Notes under the pieces: generated by a model | Told to the model about the DNA's origin: nothing | The model's input: the letters and a program-made list of their open reading frames with translations, nothing else | Databases searched by the model: none | Part shown: positions 1-10,039 of the stretch, one piece after another | How positions within the stretch are numbered: position 1 is the first letter of the stretch | Layout of the letters: each line of letters begins with the position of its first letter | Origin: RBG-16-66-20 sp049651845 | GTDB lineage: Bacteria > Pseudomonadota > Gammaproteobacteria > Burkholderiales > SG8-39 | DNA length: 17,857 nt | Direction: 5' to 3' | NCBI GenBank assembly: GCA_049651845.1 | Contig: JBASCW010000072.1 | Span: 1-17,857 of the forward strand | Translations under genes and position numbers: made by a program

Positions 1-2054
1 TCGGGGGCTCGATCGCCGGTGGCGGTGGCACCGACACGCTGGCGGCGACCGACGGCACGAACGCCTGGAACATCAGCGGCGCGAACTCCGGCACGCTGAA
101 CACGACCACGACGTTCAGCGCGATCACGAACCTGACCGGCGGCTCTGGCACCGACACGCTCACGGGAGCGGCGCGGACCTATACCGTGACGAGTTCGAAC
201 GCAGGCAATGACGGTGCAGTCGCGTGGACGTCGATCGAAAACCTGAGCGATACGAGCGGCGGCACATTGCGAGCGACCAATGCGACCTGGACGCTGAACA
301 CCTCGAACACGGGCACGGTGAGCAACCTGACGGGCACATTCGCCGGCATGGCGAATCTGGTCGATCTAGGCGTCGGCATGTTCAACATGCGAGGCACGGG
401 CGATGGCAGCGTTACCGGAAGTATCACGAGCACCGGCACAGGAACGCTGAACTACACGGGCTATAGCACGGGCGTGACGTTCAGCGCTTCGAACGTGTCT
501 GGCGGCACTACTGGCATCGGCACCACGTACAGCGGTATTACAGCAGTCACCGGTACTGCGGGCAACGATACGGTCACGGGTACCGGAGCGACTTACACCA
601 CGTTCCTGGGCGGAACTGCTGGCAGCTTCACCGCCGGCCCGGCCGCGGTAACCAGCTTCGAGATCATCAACGACTCGGGCGCGGCGACGGTCAACATGTC
701 CGCCGCGACGGCTGGCGGCGGCGTCACGGGCAACGTAACCACGACGGGCGGCTCGGTCACGCTGGGCGCCGGCACCAACGTCGGCGGAAGCGTGAACATG
801 AACAATGCCGGCACGCTCAATATGGGCACCTCTGGTGTCATCACGGGCGGGGCGAACACGGGAACGCTGACGTACGCCAGCTACGGCGCGCCGGTTACGT
901 TCGACGTGTCCGCGCGCACGGGCCCGGGCTTCGCGGGCGCGCTCGGCGGAGCGACAACGGTGGCCGGCAGCGGCAATACGGACACGATCCAGGGCACCAA
1001 CGTTACCTGGACCATCTCCGGCGCCAATGCGGGCACCGGCGCCGGCATTAGCTGGTCCTCGTTCGAGAACCTGACCGACACCGGCAGCGCGACGATCTCC
1101 GGTAACGGCAGCGTCGCAGGCAACATTAACATCACGACGAACGGCAATTTGAGCGGTTCGCTTGCCGCGGGCGGAAACCTGACGATCGGCGGAAACGCGA
1201 CGCTGGGAGGAATTCTTTCCGGCGGTGCGGCTCTTTCGGTCGGCGGCACGACCGCGATGAACAGCGCCCAGATCACAAGCGGAGGCGCGCAGACCTACAC
1301 GGGAGCCGTGACGGCGAGCGGCACGACGAATTACGTGCAGTCGTCGTCCGGCGCGATCAGCTTCGGCAGCTCCATCACTGGCGGCACCAATTTCGAGATC
1401 GCGACCGGCGGGACGGTGACGCTGGGCGGTCCGGTGAGCGGCATGACGAACTTTTACGTCGCCGGCTCGCTGCCCACGGCCGCCGAGCCGAATCCGTTCG
1501 CGGATCTCACCAACATCCCGAAGGCGGGCGCCATCGTCAGCGCGTCCAACATCACGAGCTCGAGCCCGACTACGGGGACGATCACGCTGAGCGCGGCGAA
1601 TCTTTCCGGCCTGACGGGAGGGACGTACACCACGGGACTGCTGCGGCTCAATGCGAACACGCCGCCGCCGAACAACGCAGTCACGGTGAACGTGACCGAT
1701 ATGACCATCAGCGGCGCGAACACCAGCTGGAGCCTCGGCGGCACGGTCTTGAGCAACGCCGTGCAGACGCCGAGCGGCTCGAACATCGGCGTGACCGTCG
1801 GCGGCGTGAGCCTGAAGCAGAGCACGCTGCAACAGCAGGCGGGTAGCGCGGCCTCGACCGCGGCAGCAACGGCGGCGGCGTCCGCGGCAGACGAGGCGGC
1901 GAACACGTTCGGAACCGATAGCGTGGCTGAACAGATCGAGTACGGCTTCGCGGGCGACGTCGGCGTGCTGCCGCCGATCGACCACCGCCTGCAGGGCGTC
2001 GGCATCTCGGTGCCGAAGTGCTTCAACGAGAGCCGCGAAGGGGAGGGCTGCTAG
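1..2054 (+). CDS. Large repetitive filamentous-haemagglutinin-like exoprotein, C-terminal part (5' truncated by window)
   Basis: The reading frame is open from the first bases (codons begin at position 3) to the TAG at 2052-2054, so about 684 residues of a longer protein are visible and the true start lies upstream. The protein is almost entirely Gly/Ser/Thr/Asn/Ala with very few charged residues, typical of a secreted beta-helix or beta-solenoid adhesin. Degenerate modules recur, built on a G-x-GTDTLTG start, a (T/A)W(T/N)(I/L)S-GANxG middle and a (F/I)ENLTDTG end. The C-terminus changes character: an Ala-rich linker, then a more ordinary stretch ending in a Cys near residues CFNESREGEGC. 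No 12-strand autotransporter barrel is visible, so two-partner secretion is more likely, but no partner gene is in view. At least 15 N-x-S/T sequons are present. The exact subfamily is uncertain; the secreted repetitive adhesin class is fairly safe. Confidence 0.75.
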   Translation, partial: GGSIAGGGGTDTLAATDGTNAWNISGANSGTLNTTTTFSAITNLTGGSGTDTLTGAARTYTVTSSNAGNDGAVAWTSIENLSDTSGGTLRATNATWTLNTSNTGTVSNLTGTFAGMANLVDLGVGMFNMRGTGDGSVTGSITSTGTGTLNYTGYSTGVTFSASNVSGGTTGIGTTYSGITAVTGTAGNDTVTGTGATYTTFLGGTAGSFTAGPAAVTSFEIINDSGAATVNMSAATAGGGVTGNVTTTGGSVTLGAGTNVGGSVNMNNAGTLNMGTSGVITGGANTGTLTYASYGAPVTFDVSARTGPGFAGALGGATTVAGSGNTDTIQGTNVTWTISGANAGTGAGISWSSFENLTDTGSATISGNGSVAGNINITTNGNLSGSLAAGGNLTIGGNATLGGILSGGAALSVGGTTAMNSAQITSGGAQTYTGAVTASGTTNYVQSSSGAISFGSSITGGTNFEIATGGTVTLGGPVSGMTNFYVAGSLPTAAEPNPFADLTNIPKAGAIVSASNITSSSPTTGTITLSAANLSGLTGGTYTTGLLRLNANTPPPNNAVTVNVTDMTISGANTSWSLGGTVLSNAVQTPSGSNIGVTVGGVSLKQSTLQQQAGSAASTAAATAAASAADEAANTFGTDSVAEQIEYGFAGDVGVLPPIDHRLQGVGISVPKCFNESREGEGC
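18..1083 (+). repeat. Degenerate protein-level repeats in the adhesin
   Basis: Modules of roughly 40 residues recur in the same frame. They start near 18 (GTDTLAA...NAWNISGANSG...ITNLTG), 141 (GTDTLTG...TYTVTSSNAG...IENLSD), 264 (a shorter ATWTLNTSNTG form), about 552 (GNDTVTG...ATYTTF...FEIINDSG) and 957 (NTDTIQG...TWTISGANAG...FENLTDTG). They are similar at protein level but clearly diverged at DNA level, so they look like old structural repeats rather than recent tandem duplications. Boundaries are approximate and judged by eye. Confidence 0.6.
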
Positions 2055-2094
2055 CCTCCCCGGGCAATCCCGGGCAGCAGAAAGCGGAACTGGG

Positions 2095-2120
2095 GGGGCG
2101 CTTCGGCGCCCCTTTTTTTT
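2095..2120 (+). terminator. Rho-independent terminator after the adhesin gene
   Basis: A perfect 7-bp GC stem (GGGGCGC / GCGCCCC) closes a TTCG tetraloop (2102-2105) and is followed at once by eight T residues (2113-2120). It lies 40 bases past the adhesin stop and isolates that gene from the downstream cyclase. A second hairpin without a T-run (CCCGGG-CAAT-CCCGGG, 2059-2074) precedes it. Confidence 0.92.
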
Positions 2121-2123
2121 GGG

Positions 2124-2141
2124 CCGTGTAAAATTGCACGG
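2124..2141. promoter_or_regulatory. 18-bp interrupted palindrome, possible CRP/FNR-family operator
   Basis: The sequence CCGTGTAAAATTGCACGG is symmetric at 14 of 18 positions, with arms CCGTG/CACGG and inner AA..TT. The GTG-N8-CAC spacing is the spacing of CRP-family half-sites (GTGA-N6-TCAC). It sits in the gap between the adhesin terminator and the nucleotide cyclase gene, 43 bases before its ATG. TAAAAT (2129-2134) could double as a -10 element, but no good -35 lies at the right distance. Function is inferred from symmetry and position only. Confidence 0.35.
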
Positions 2142-2184
2142 TTAGCGAGCGTATCCAGGGATCCAGGGGAGCCGAAGCGGAAAG

Positions 2185-3075
2185 ATGGCCGAGCAGCAAG
2201 CCCAGGCAGCGGTGCTCTTCGCCGACGTGAGCGGGAGCACCAAGCTCTACGAGACTGCGGGCGATCAGGTCGCCAAGGCGGCCATTGACGAGTGCGTGCG
2301 CATCATGCGCGAGCGCACCGAGTCCGCGAAGGGCCGGGTCATCAAGACGATCGGCGACGAGGTCATGTCCTCGTTCCCCAGTGCCGACGCCGCGGCCGAT
2401 GCCGCGATCCAGATGCAGGAGGCGATCAACGAGCTCAAGCCGGTCGGCAACACCAAGATCGGCATCCGCATCGGCTTCAACTGGGGCCCGATCGTGGTGC
2501 AGCCGGACGGTGACATCTTCGGCGATGCGGTCAACGTCGCCTCGCGTCTCTCGCACGTGGCGGTGAAGGGCCAGATCATCACTGCGCGCGATACGGTCAT
2601 GCAGATGGCGCCAATGCTCAAGTCAGCGACCCGCAAGATCACCGCCATCCAGATCAAGGGCAAGGCGGCCGAAGTCGAGGTCTACGAGTTGATGTGGCAG
2701 CAGAGCGAGGACGCCACCACTATGGCGGCTGCGCGCTCGGTGTACAAGCCCAAGAAGACCACCCTGCGGCTGGTGCTGCAGGGGCAGGAGCACCTGATCA
2801 CCGACGAGCGCACCGCGGTGTCCATGGGCCGGGATGCGACCGCGGACCTGGTCATCAAGGACCGCATGGCGTCGCGCTCGCACGGCAAGATCGAACGCCG
2901 GCTGGACAAGTTCGTGCTGACCGACCACAGCGCGAACGGCACCTTCGTGATGGTCGAGGGCGACCGGGAGATCGTGCTGCGCCGGGAGGAGTTCACGCTG
3001 CGCGGCAGGGGCTGGATCGCCTTCGGCCAGTCGAAGACGACGGCGACCGACATCCTCGAGTACTACTGCGAATGA
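2185..3075 (+). CDS. Class III adenylate/guanylate cyclase with C-terminal FHA domain
   Basis: Residues 8-170 form a class III cyclase homology domain and residues 192-290 an FHA domain; there is no signal peptide or membrane segment, so it is cytosolic. All six canonical catalytic positions are visible: metal-binding D14 (FADVSG) and D58 (KTIGDE), base-selecting K54 and D110 (GDIFGDAVN), and transition-state N117 and R121 (NVASR). The Lys/Asp pair predicts ATP as substrate and cAMP as product. The FHA domain has its G215-R216, S230-R-S-H233 and N251-G-T phosphothreonine-binding motifs, so activity or location may follow a phosphorylated partner, plausibly a target of the kinase two genes downstream. 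The ATG is preceded by AGGGGAG at 2165-2171, a little distant. Its TGA overlaps the next gene's ATG (ATGA at 3072-3075). The domain calls are strong; the in vivo partner is inference. Confidence 0.93.
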   Translation: MAEQQAQAAVLFADVSGSTKLYETAGDQVAKAAIDECVRIMRERTESAKGRVIKTIGDEVMSSFPSADAAADAAIQMQEAINELKPVGNTKIGIRIGFNWGPIVVQPDGDIFGDAVNVASRLSHVAVKGQIITARDTVMQMAPMLKSATRKITAIQIKGKAAEVEVYELMWQQSEDATTMAAARSVYKPKKTTLRLVLQGQEHLITDERTAVSMGRDATADLVIKDRMASRSHGKIERRLDKFVLTDHSANGTFVMVEGDREIVLRREEFTLRGRGWIAFGQSKTTATDILEYYCE

Positions 3076-3725
3076 GGCTGCGCCGCGGCCTGGCGGCCCT
3101 GGTGCTGGCAGGCACGGCGATCGCCGCCGCCCCGGCGTGGCCGCAGGGCACAGCCACCTACGAGGTCCGGCGCGGCGACACCCTGTTCGCGATCACGCTC
3201 AAGTTCAAGTACGACAGCGTGAGCCGCAACCAGATGATGCTTGCGCTCTGGCAGGCGAATCAGAAAGCGTTCCCGGGCGGCAACATCCACCTGCTGGAGG
3301 TGGGCACGGTGCTGAACATCCCGTCGCTGCAAGCGGTCGCCGCGCTGACTTCTGCGGATGCCGACCGGCAGGTGCGGGAGCTCCTGGCCAAGCCGCCGGC
3401 GGCTCAGGTGGCTGCGATCAAGCCCGCCACCGTCGCGCCCAAGCCGCCGCTGCCCGTGCCGCTGGGGCAGGAACAGGCGGCGCGGCGCTACCAGGACGGA
3501 CTGGCGCTCGAGCGCAAGGGAGACGATCAGGGCGCATTCAAGGCCTTTCTGGAGTCGGGGGAAGCAGGGTATGGACCGGCGCAGCGCAGGCTGGGCCAGA
3601 TCTACGACAAGGGCAACCGCGCGGTGCAGCGGGACTATCAGGCCTCGCTGCGCTGGTACCAGAAGGCGCGCGAGCAGGGCGTGGAGATCGAAAAGCCCCT
3701 GCCGCGGACCACCCCCACGAAGTAG
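3072..3725 (+). CDS. Secreted FimV-type LysM protein with C-terminal Sel1-like repeat
   Basis: This 217-residue protein begins at the ATG overlapping the cyclase stop codon; a longer in-frame opening runs back inside the cyclase gene but is its shadow. Residues 1-26 look like a signal peptide (RLRR, then a hydrophobic Ala/Leu core, then a small-residue region). Residues 30-84 match the FimV N-terminal LysM pattern: YEVRRGDTLFAI, then QMMLALWQAN, then AF-GGNI-LL-VGTVLNIP. This predicts peptidoglycan binding in the periplasm. After a Pro/Ala-rich linker (about 107-132), residues 136-205 form a Sel1/TPR-like unit ending RDYQASLRWYQKAREQG, closely resembling the end of the downstream kinase. The first-residue overlap with the cyclase suggests translational coupling. 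It could be a cell-wall anchor or sensor for the signalling proteins around it. It is far shorter than true FimV and should not be named as such. Confidence 0.88.
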   Translation: MRLRRGLAALVLAGTAIAAAPAWPQGTATYEVRRGDTLFAITLKFKYDSVSRNQMMLALWQANQKAFPGGNIHLLEVGTVLNIPSLQAVAALTSADADRQVRELLAKPPAAQVAAIKPATVAPKPPLPVPLGQEQAARRYQDGLALERKGDDQGAFKAFLESGEAGYGPAQRRLGQIYDKGNRAVQRDYQASLRWYQKAREQGVEIEKPLPRTTPTK

Positions 3726-3771
3726 AGCCGGGGTTGTGCGCCGGGGCCGTCCGGCAGTGCGACTTACGCCC

Positions 3772-3800
3772 TTGTCATCCGCTGCCGCGGCCAAGATAAT
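3772..3800 (+). promoter_or_regulatory. Predicted sigma70 promoter for the kinase gene
   Basis: A -35 TTGTCA (3772-3777, five of six consensus) is followed after exactly 17 bases by a -10 GATAAT (3795-3800, five of six). Transcription would start near 3807, leaving about a 40-base leader before the kinase ATG at 3847. The region is an AT-rich break in otherwise very GC-rich sequence. An overlapping TAATAT (3797-3802) is an alternative -10 with a 19-base spacer. Confidence 0.7.
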
Positions 3801-3846
3801 ATAAAGCTGTGGTAAATCGTCCAGAAAATCTGCAGTTTACGATCAG

Positions 3847-6525
<2,679 letters not shown>

Positions 6526-6578
6526 GCCTTAGAATTGGTTCCTGCCTGTCCAGCGCAGGACCATGACATGGATCCGCA

Positions 6579-8048
6579 ATGAGCGAACGTCCCAGGGACG
6601 GCGCTGACCCCGATGCGACCGTGGTGCTGCCCGCGGCGAAAGCCGATGACGATGCCACGGTCATGATTCCGGCGCCGAAAGTCAACGACGACGCCACCGT
6701 CATGATTCCGGCGGCGAAGGCCGACGACGATGCGACGGTGATGATGCCGGCGCCCGCACCGGCGGTCGATGCGGACGCGACAGTGATGATTCCGCCGGCA
6801 GCGGCCGCGGAGCCGGATCCAGACGCCACCATTGCCATTCCCACGCCGGGCCGCAAGCGCGACGCCGGCGCGCCAGCCTTGCCCGCGGCACCCGCCGCCG
6901 GCAGCGAGGCGGCGAGCATCGATATCGGCGCGATGGGGGGCCTGAATCCGCTGGTGGCCGCGGCGAATCCGATCCTCGCGATCGCGGCCCAGATCCGCCA
7001 CGCGCTCAAGCACCCGGATCCGGACGGCCTGCGCATGACCCTTGCAAGGGGCGTCGTTGCATTCGAGCAGGCAGCGCGCGACGCGGGCGCCGCGGAGGAC
7101 ACGATCGCCGCGGCGAGCGCGGCGCTGAGCGCGCTGGCCTACGAGTCGGCGGCCTCCACGCCCTGGGGCGCGGCCTGGTCGTCGGGCGACGGCACATCGT
7201 TCTTCGACGCGCTGGAGCGCTACGGCACCGATCCGGCCGCGAACCGAGACCTGCTTGAGTTCTTCTACGTATGTCTCGCGCTCGGCTACGAGGGCCGGTA
7301 CCGCGGGGTGCCGGACGGCCGCCAGGCGCTTGCGGATGTGCGCGCGGGCCTGCTCGAACGACTGCGTCCACTGCGGCCGGCACGTGACGGCGAGCTCTCG
7401 GCGCACTGGCGCGGCCTGGCGGCCCCTGCGCGGCGGCCTGCGGGGGGCATCGGCCTGTGGGCAGCGGGCTGCGCGGCGGCGCTGCTGCTCGCCGCCCTCT
7501 ACACCGCCTACAGCATCTCGCTTGGCGGCTCGTCGGATCCTGTAGCGAAGGAACTCGCGCAATTGAAGGCCGTGCCTGCGCCAGAGAAGCCGCGCGCGGC
7601 GATAGCGGCGTCCGCGACGCCGCGCATTGCGGAACAGCTCGCGGCCGAGATCGCACGCGGCGAGATCGCGGTCGCGGATGCGGCGGGCATGAGCACGATC
7701 GTTGTCCGGAGCGACCGGCTGTTCGCCTCCGGCAGCGCGCGCCTCGAACCGGCCATCGAGCCGGCGGTGCTGCGCATCGCCGAGGCGCTCGACCGGGTGC
7801 CGGGCACGATCGTCGTGACGGGGCACACCGACGACGTGCCGATCCGCACCGCGCGTTTCCCGTCCAACTGGGAGCTCTCCACCGAGCGCGCCTCTTCGGT
7901 AGTCAAGCTGATGGCCGGCAAGCTGCAGGAGCCGGCACGTTTGAAGGCCGAGGGCCTTGCCGATTCCGCACCGGCTGCAGCCAATGATTCCGCCGCCAAT
8001 CGAGCGCGCAACCGGCGTGTGGAGATCATCCTCAGGAGCGCGCAATGA
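6579..8048 (+). CDS. tssL: Type VI secretion TssL, long form (DotU/IcmH plus OmpA-like domain)
   Basis: The 489-residue protein has four parts. Residues 12-88 are six tandem DAT(V/I)-rich units. Residues 123-275 are a DotU/IcmH domain, recognisable by NPLVAAANPIL, the STPWG motif at 193-197 and LLEFFYVCLALGYEGRYRGVPDGRQ. A membrane helix lies at 291-313. An OmpA/MotB-type peptidoglycan-binding domain covers roughly 360-488 (GHTDDVPIR, FPSNWELSTERA, ending RARNRRVEIIL). In T6SS, TssL joins TssM and TssJ in the envelope complex. As I recall the family, the stretch between TPWG and the FF motif is about 25-30 residues; here it is only about ten, and the usual LDE motif is replaced by AYES. The start has a weak GGA a few bases upstream. 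The stop overlaps the tssM start (ATGA at 8045-8048). Confidence 0.92.
   Translation: MSERPRDGADPDATVVLPAAKADDDATVMIPAPKVNDDATVMIPAAKADDDATVMMPAPAPAVDADATVMIPPAAAAEPDPDATIAIPTPGRKRDAGAPALPAAPAAGSEAASIDIGAMGGLNPLVAAANPILAIAAQIRHALKHPDPDGLRMTLARGVVAFEQAARDAGAAEDTIAAASAALSALAYESAASTPWGAAWSSGDGTSFFDALERYGTDPAANRDLLEFFYVCLALGYEGRYRGVPDGRQALADVRAGLLERLRPLRPARDGELSAHWRGLAAPARRPAGGIGLWAAGCAAALLLAALYTAYSISLGGSSDPVAKELAQLKAVPAPEKPRAAIAASATPRIAEQLAAEIARGEIAVADAAGMSTIVVRSDRLFASGSARLEPAIEPAVLRIAEALDRVPGTIVVTGHTDDVPIRTARFPSNWELSTERASSVVKLMAGKLQEPARLKAEGLADSAPAAANDSAANRARNRRVEIILRSAQ
6612..6842 (+). repeat. Six tandem 13-16-residue DATV units at the TssL N-terminus
   Basis: The first three units are 39 bp each (DATVVLPAAKADD, DATVMIPAPKVND, DATVMIPAAKADD). 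Three further units are slightly longer or truncated (DATVMMP, DATVMIP, DATIAIP). The candidate acceptor threonines are T14, T27, T40, T53, T68 and T84, each preceded by Asp-Ala and followed by two hydrophobic residues. Synonymous differences between units show that the protein sequence, not only the DNA, is conserved. Confidence 0.9.
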
Positions 8049-10039
8049 GCGGCGAGCAGCTCATGGGCATGCTGCGCAACCGCTGGCTGCTGGGCGGCGT
8101 TGGGCTGGCTGCGTTCGGGCTGGTGGCCTGGTTGACCGGCGACCTGCTGGTGCTGGGCGATTGGCGGCCGCTCGAGTCGGAGGCCGCGCGCGGTGTGCTC
8201 ATCGCTCTTGCCGGCGCGGCATGGCTCGCCTGGGAATGGTGGCGCGCACGGCGTGCGCGGCTCGAGAACGCACGCCTGCTCGAAGTGCTCGCCTCGGGCG
8301 GCGAGAGCAATTCCGCGGCACGCGCCGCGCGCGAGATCGCCGTGCTGCGCCAGCGCTTCGAGGAGGCCGCTGCGGTCCTCAAGAACGCGCGCTTCAAGGG
8401 ACCGGACGGCGAACAACGCTACGTCCACGAGTTGCCGTGGTACGTGTTCATTGGCGCGCCCGGGTCGGGCAAGACCACGGCCCTGGTGAACTCCGGCCTC
8501 AGGTTTCCGTTGAAGGAGCAGGCGCGCGGCGCCGATGCCGACCCGTCGCTCGCGGGCATCGGCGGCACGCGCAACTGCGACTGGTGGTTCACAGAGGATG
8601 CCGTGCTGCTCGACACGGCGGGCCGCTACACGACGCAGGAGAGCGATCTCGAGGCCGATGCGGCGGCCTGGCAGGGCTTTCTCGACCTCATCAAGCGCTT
8701 CCGGCCGCGCCGGCCGCTGAACGGCGCACTCGTGACGTTGAGCGTCTCCGACCTGATGCTGTGGAGCGACGAGGAGCGCAAGCGCTACGCCTGGCACGTG
8801 CGTGCGCGCGTGTCCGAGCTTTACGAGCGCCTCGGCGTGCGCTTCCCGGTCTACCTGCTGGTCACCAAGACTGACCTGCTGGCGGGCTTCATGGAGACGT
8901 TCGGCGAACTCGACGCCGACGCGCGCGCGCGCGTCTGGGGTGCGACCTTCGGCCATGCCGCGGACGGCTTCGTGCTGGGCAGCCCCGGACAGCGCTTCGC
9001 CGAGGAGTTCCGCGACCTGGAGGGACGCCTGTACGGCGAGATGCTCGAGCGGCTGCACGAAGAGCGCGACCTCCAGCGCCGCGCGGCGGCATACCGCTTC
9101 CCGCAGCAGTTCCGCAGCCTGGGGCCGCTGATCGAGCAGTTCCTCGATTCCGCGTTCGTCGGTGTGCCCGGCGCGCCGGAGCCGATGCTGCACGGCGTCT
9201 ATTTCACGAGCGGCACGCAGGAAGGCAGCCCGATCGACCGCGTGCTGGGGACGCTCGCCCGAAGCTTCGGCCTGGAGCGGGCCGCGGGGCCCGCGCTCTC
9301 CGGCAGCGGCAAGAGCTTCTTCCTCATGCGCTTGCTGCGCGAGGTGATCTTTCCGGAATCCGGGCTTGCGGGAAGCGATCCTGGCGTCGAGAGGCGGGAA
9401 CGCCGCCTGCGGGTCCTTGCGTATGGAGCAATCGCATTCCTCGGCGCACTGCTTGTGGTGCTCTGGACCTGGAGTTATCGCGGCAATCGCGAGTTTGTAG
9501 AGGTCGCGCGGGCCCAGACCGCGACCGCGAAAGAAGAACTGGCCAAGCTAGGTCCGCCACGCGCAGGCGATGACGAGCAGCTGGTACGGACGCTCAACGC
9601 ACTGCGGACGCTTCCTGGCGGCTACCGTGACCAGCATGCCGGCAAAGCGCCGGCCCCAGGCCTGGGGCTTTCCCAGGCCGGTAAGATCGGCGCGCAGGCG
9701 CTGCGCGCCTATCGCAATGCGCTGCGCGATGCTCTGTTTCCGCGCTTGGCGCTCCTCCTGGAGACCGAGCTGCGGGACGCGGTACGCTCGTCACGGCGGG
9801 ACGGGCTGGACGAGGCGCTGCAGGCCTATCTAAACCTCTACGAGGGTGCCAAGGCCGATCCGAAGCAGGTCGAAGCAGTCGCGCGCCGACTCTGGCGCCT
9901 GCCGGACGCCGAAAGCGCGGCCCTGCTGGCGCACCTGCGGGCCGGCCTGGAAGGTGGCGCGCCGGAGATGCGCCATCCGCGAGACGAGGCGATAATCAAA
10001 GAAGCGCGCCAGAAGCTGGCGCCGGCAAGAAAGACATGA
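8045..10039 (+). CDS. tssM: Type VI secretion TssM/IcmF-like protein, C-terminally short form
   Basis: The 664-residue product has two N-terminal membrane helices (14-31 and 48-66) and a cytosolic P-loop domain with Walker A GAPGSGKTT (137-145), the LLDTAGRY motif (D190) and TKTD (274-277). A third membrane helix follows at about 459-477. About 185 residues come after it, including GLGLSQAGKIGAQALRAY, LFPRLALLLETEL and LDEALQAYLNLYE, which fit the start of the IcmF post-membrane region. The protein then ends. Family members are usually about 1100-1300 residues, so most of the periplasmic part, including the TssJ-contacting beta domain, is absent. There is no leftover TssM sequence downstream: its TGA overlaps the tagF ATG (10036-10039). 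It is therefore an intact short gene in a tight operon, not a simple frameshift. Confidence 0.9.
   Translation: MSGEQLMGMLRNRWLLGGVGLAAFGLVAWLTGDLLVLGDWRPLESEAARGVLIALAGAAWLAWEWWRARRARLENARLLEVLASGGESNSAARAAREIAVLRQRFEEAAAVLKNARFKGPDGEQRYVHELPWYVFIGAPGSGKTTALVNSGLRFPLKEQARGADADPSLAGIGGTRNCDWWFTEDAVLLDTAGRYTTQESDLEADAAAWQGFLDLIKRFRPRRPLNGALVTLSVSDLMLWSDEERKRYAWHVRARVSELYERLGVRFPVYLLVTKTDLLAGFMETFGELDADARARVWGATFGHAADGFVLGSPGQRFAEEFRDLEGRLYGEMLERLHEERDLQRRAAAYRFPQQFRSLGPLIEQFLDSAFVGVPGAPEPMLHGVYFTSGTQEGSPIDRVLGTLARSFGLERAAGPALSGSGKSFFLMRLLREVIFPESGLAGSDPGVERRERRLRVLAYGAIAFLGALLVVLWTWSYRGNREFVEVARAQTATAKEELAKLGPPRAGDDEQLVRTLNALRTLPGGYRDQHAGKAPAPGLGLSQAGKIGAQALRAYRNALRDALFPRLALLLETELRDAVRSSRRDGLDEALQAYLNLYEGAKADPKQVEAVARRLWRLPDAESAALLAHLRAGLEGGAPEMRHPRDEAIIKEARQKLAPARKT

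Noticed and set aside
366..1985. Long open frame (539 codons) on the minus strand inside the adhesin gene
   Set aside because: It is the complement of a Gly/Thr/Ser-repeat coding frame in GC-rich DNA. The product is Arg/Ala-rich with no recognisable domain, while the plus-strand frame shows structured repeats.
1500..2054. Autotransporter barrel at the adhesin C-terminus
   Set aside because: There is no alternating amphipathic strand series and no terminal aromatic residue. The protein ends in a Cys-containing polar tail.
2059..2074. CCCGGG-CAAT-CCCGGG hairpin as a terminator
   Set aside because: There is no T-run after it. The real terminator follows at 2095-2120.
3726..3771. GC-rich inverted repeat (GCCGG...CCGGC) as a terminator for the LysM gene
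   Set aside because: The stem is only five base pairs and has no T-run, so it is too weak to call.
7508..9193. 561-codon minus-strand frame opposite tssL/tssM
   Set aside because: Shadow frame: no motifs, and it spans the boundary of two well-supported genes.
8045..10039. Short TssM explained by a frameshift
   Set aside because: No continuing TssM-like sequence is present in any frame after the stop. tagF begins with a 4-base overlap and is itself normal.
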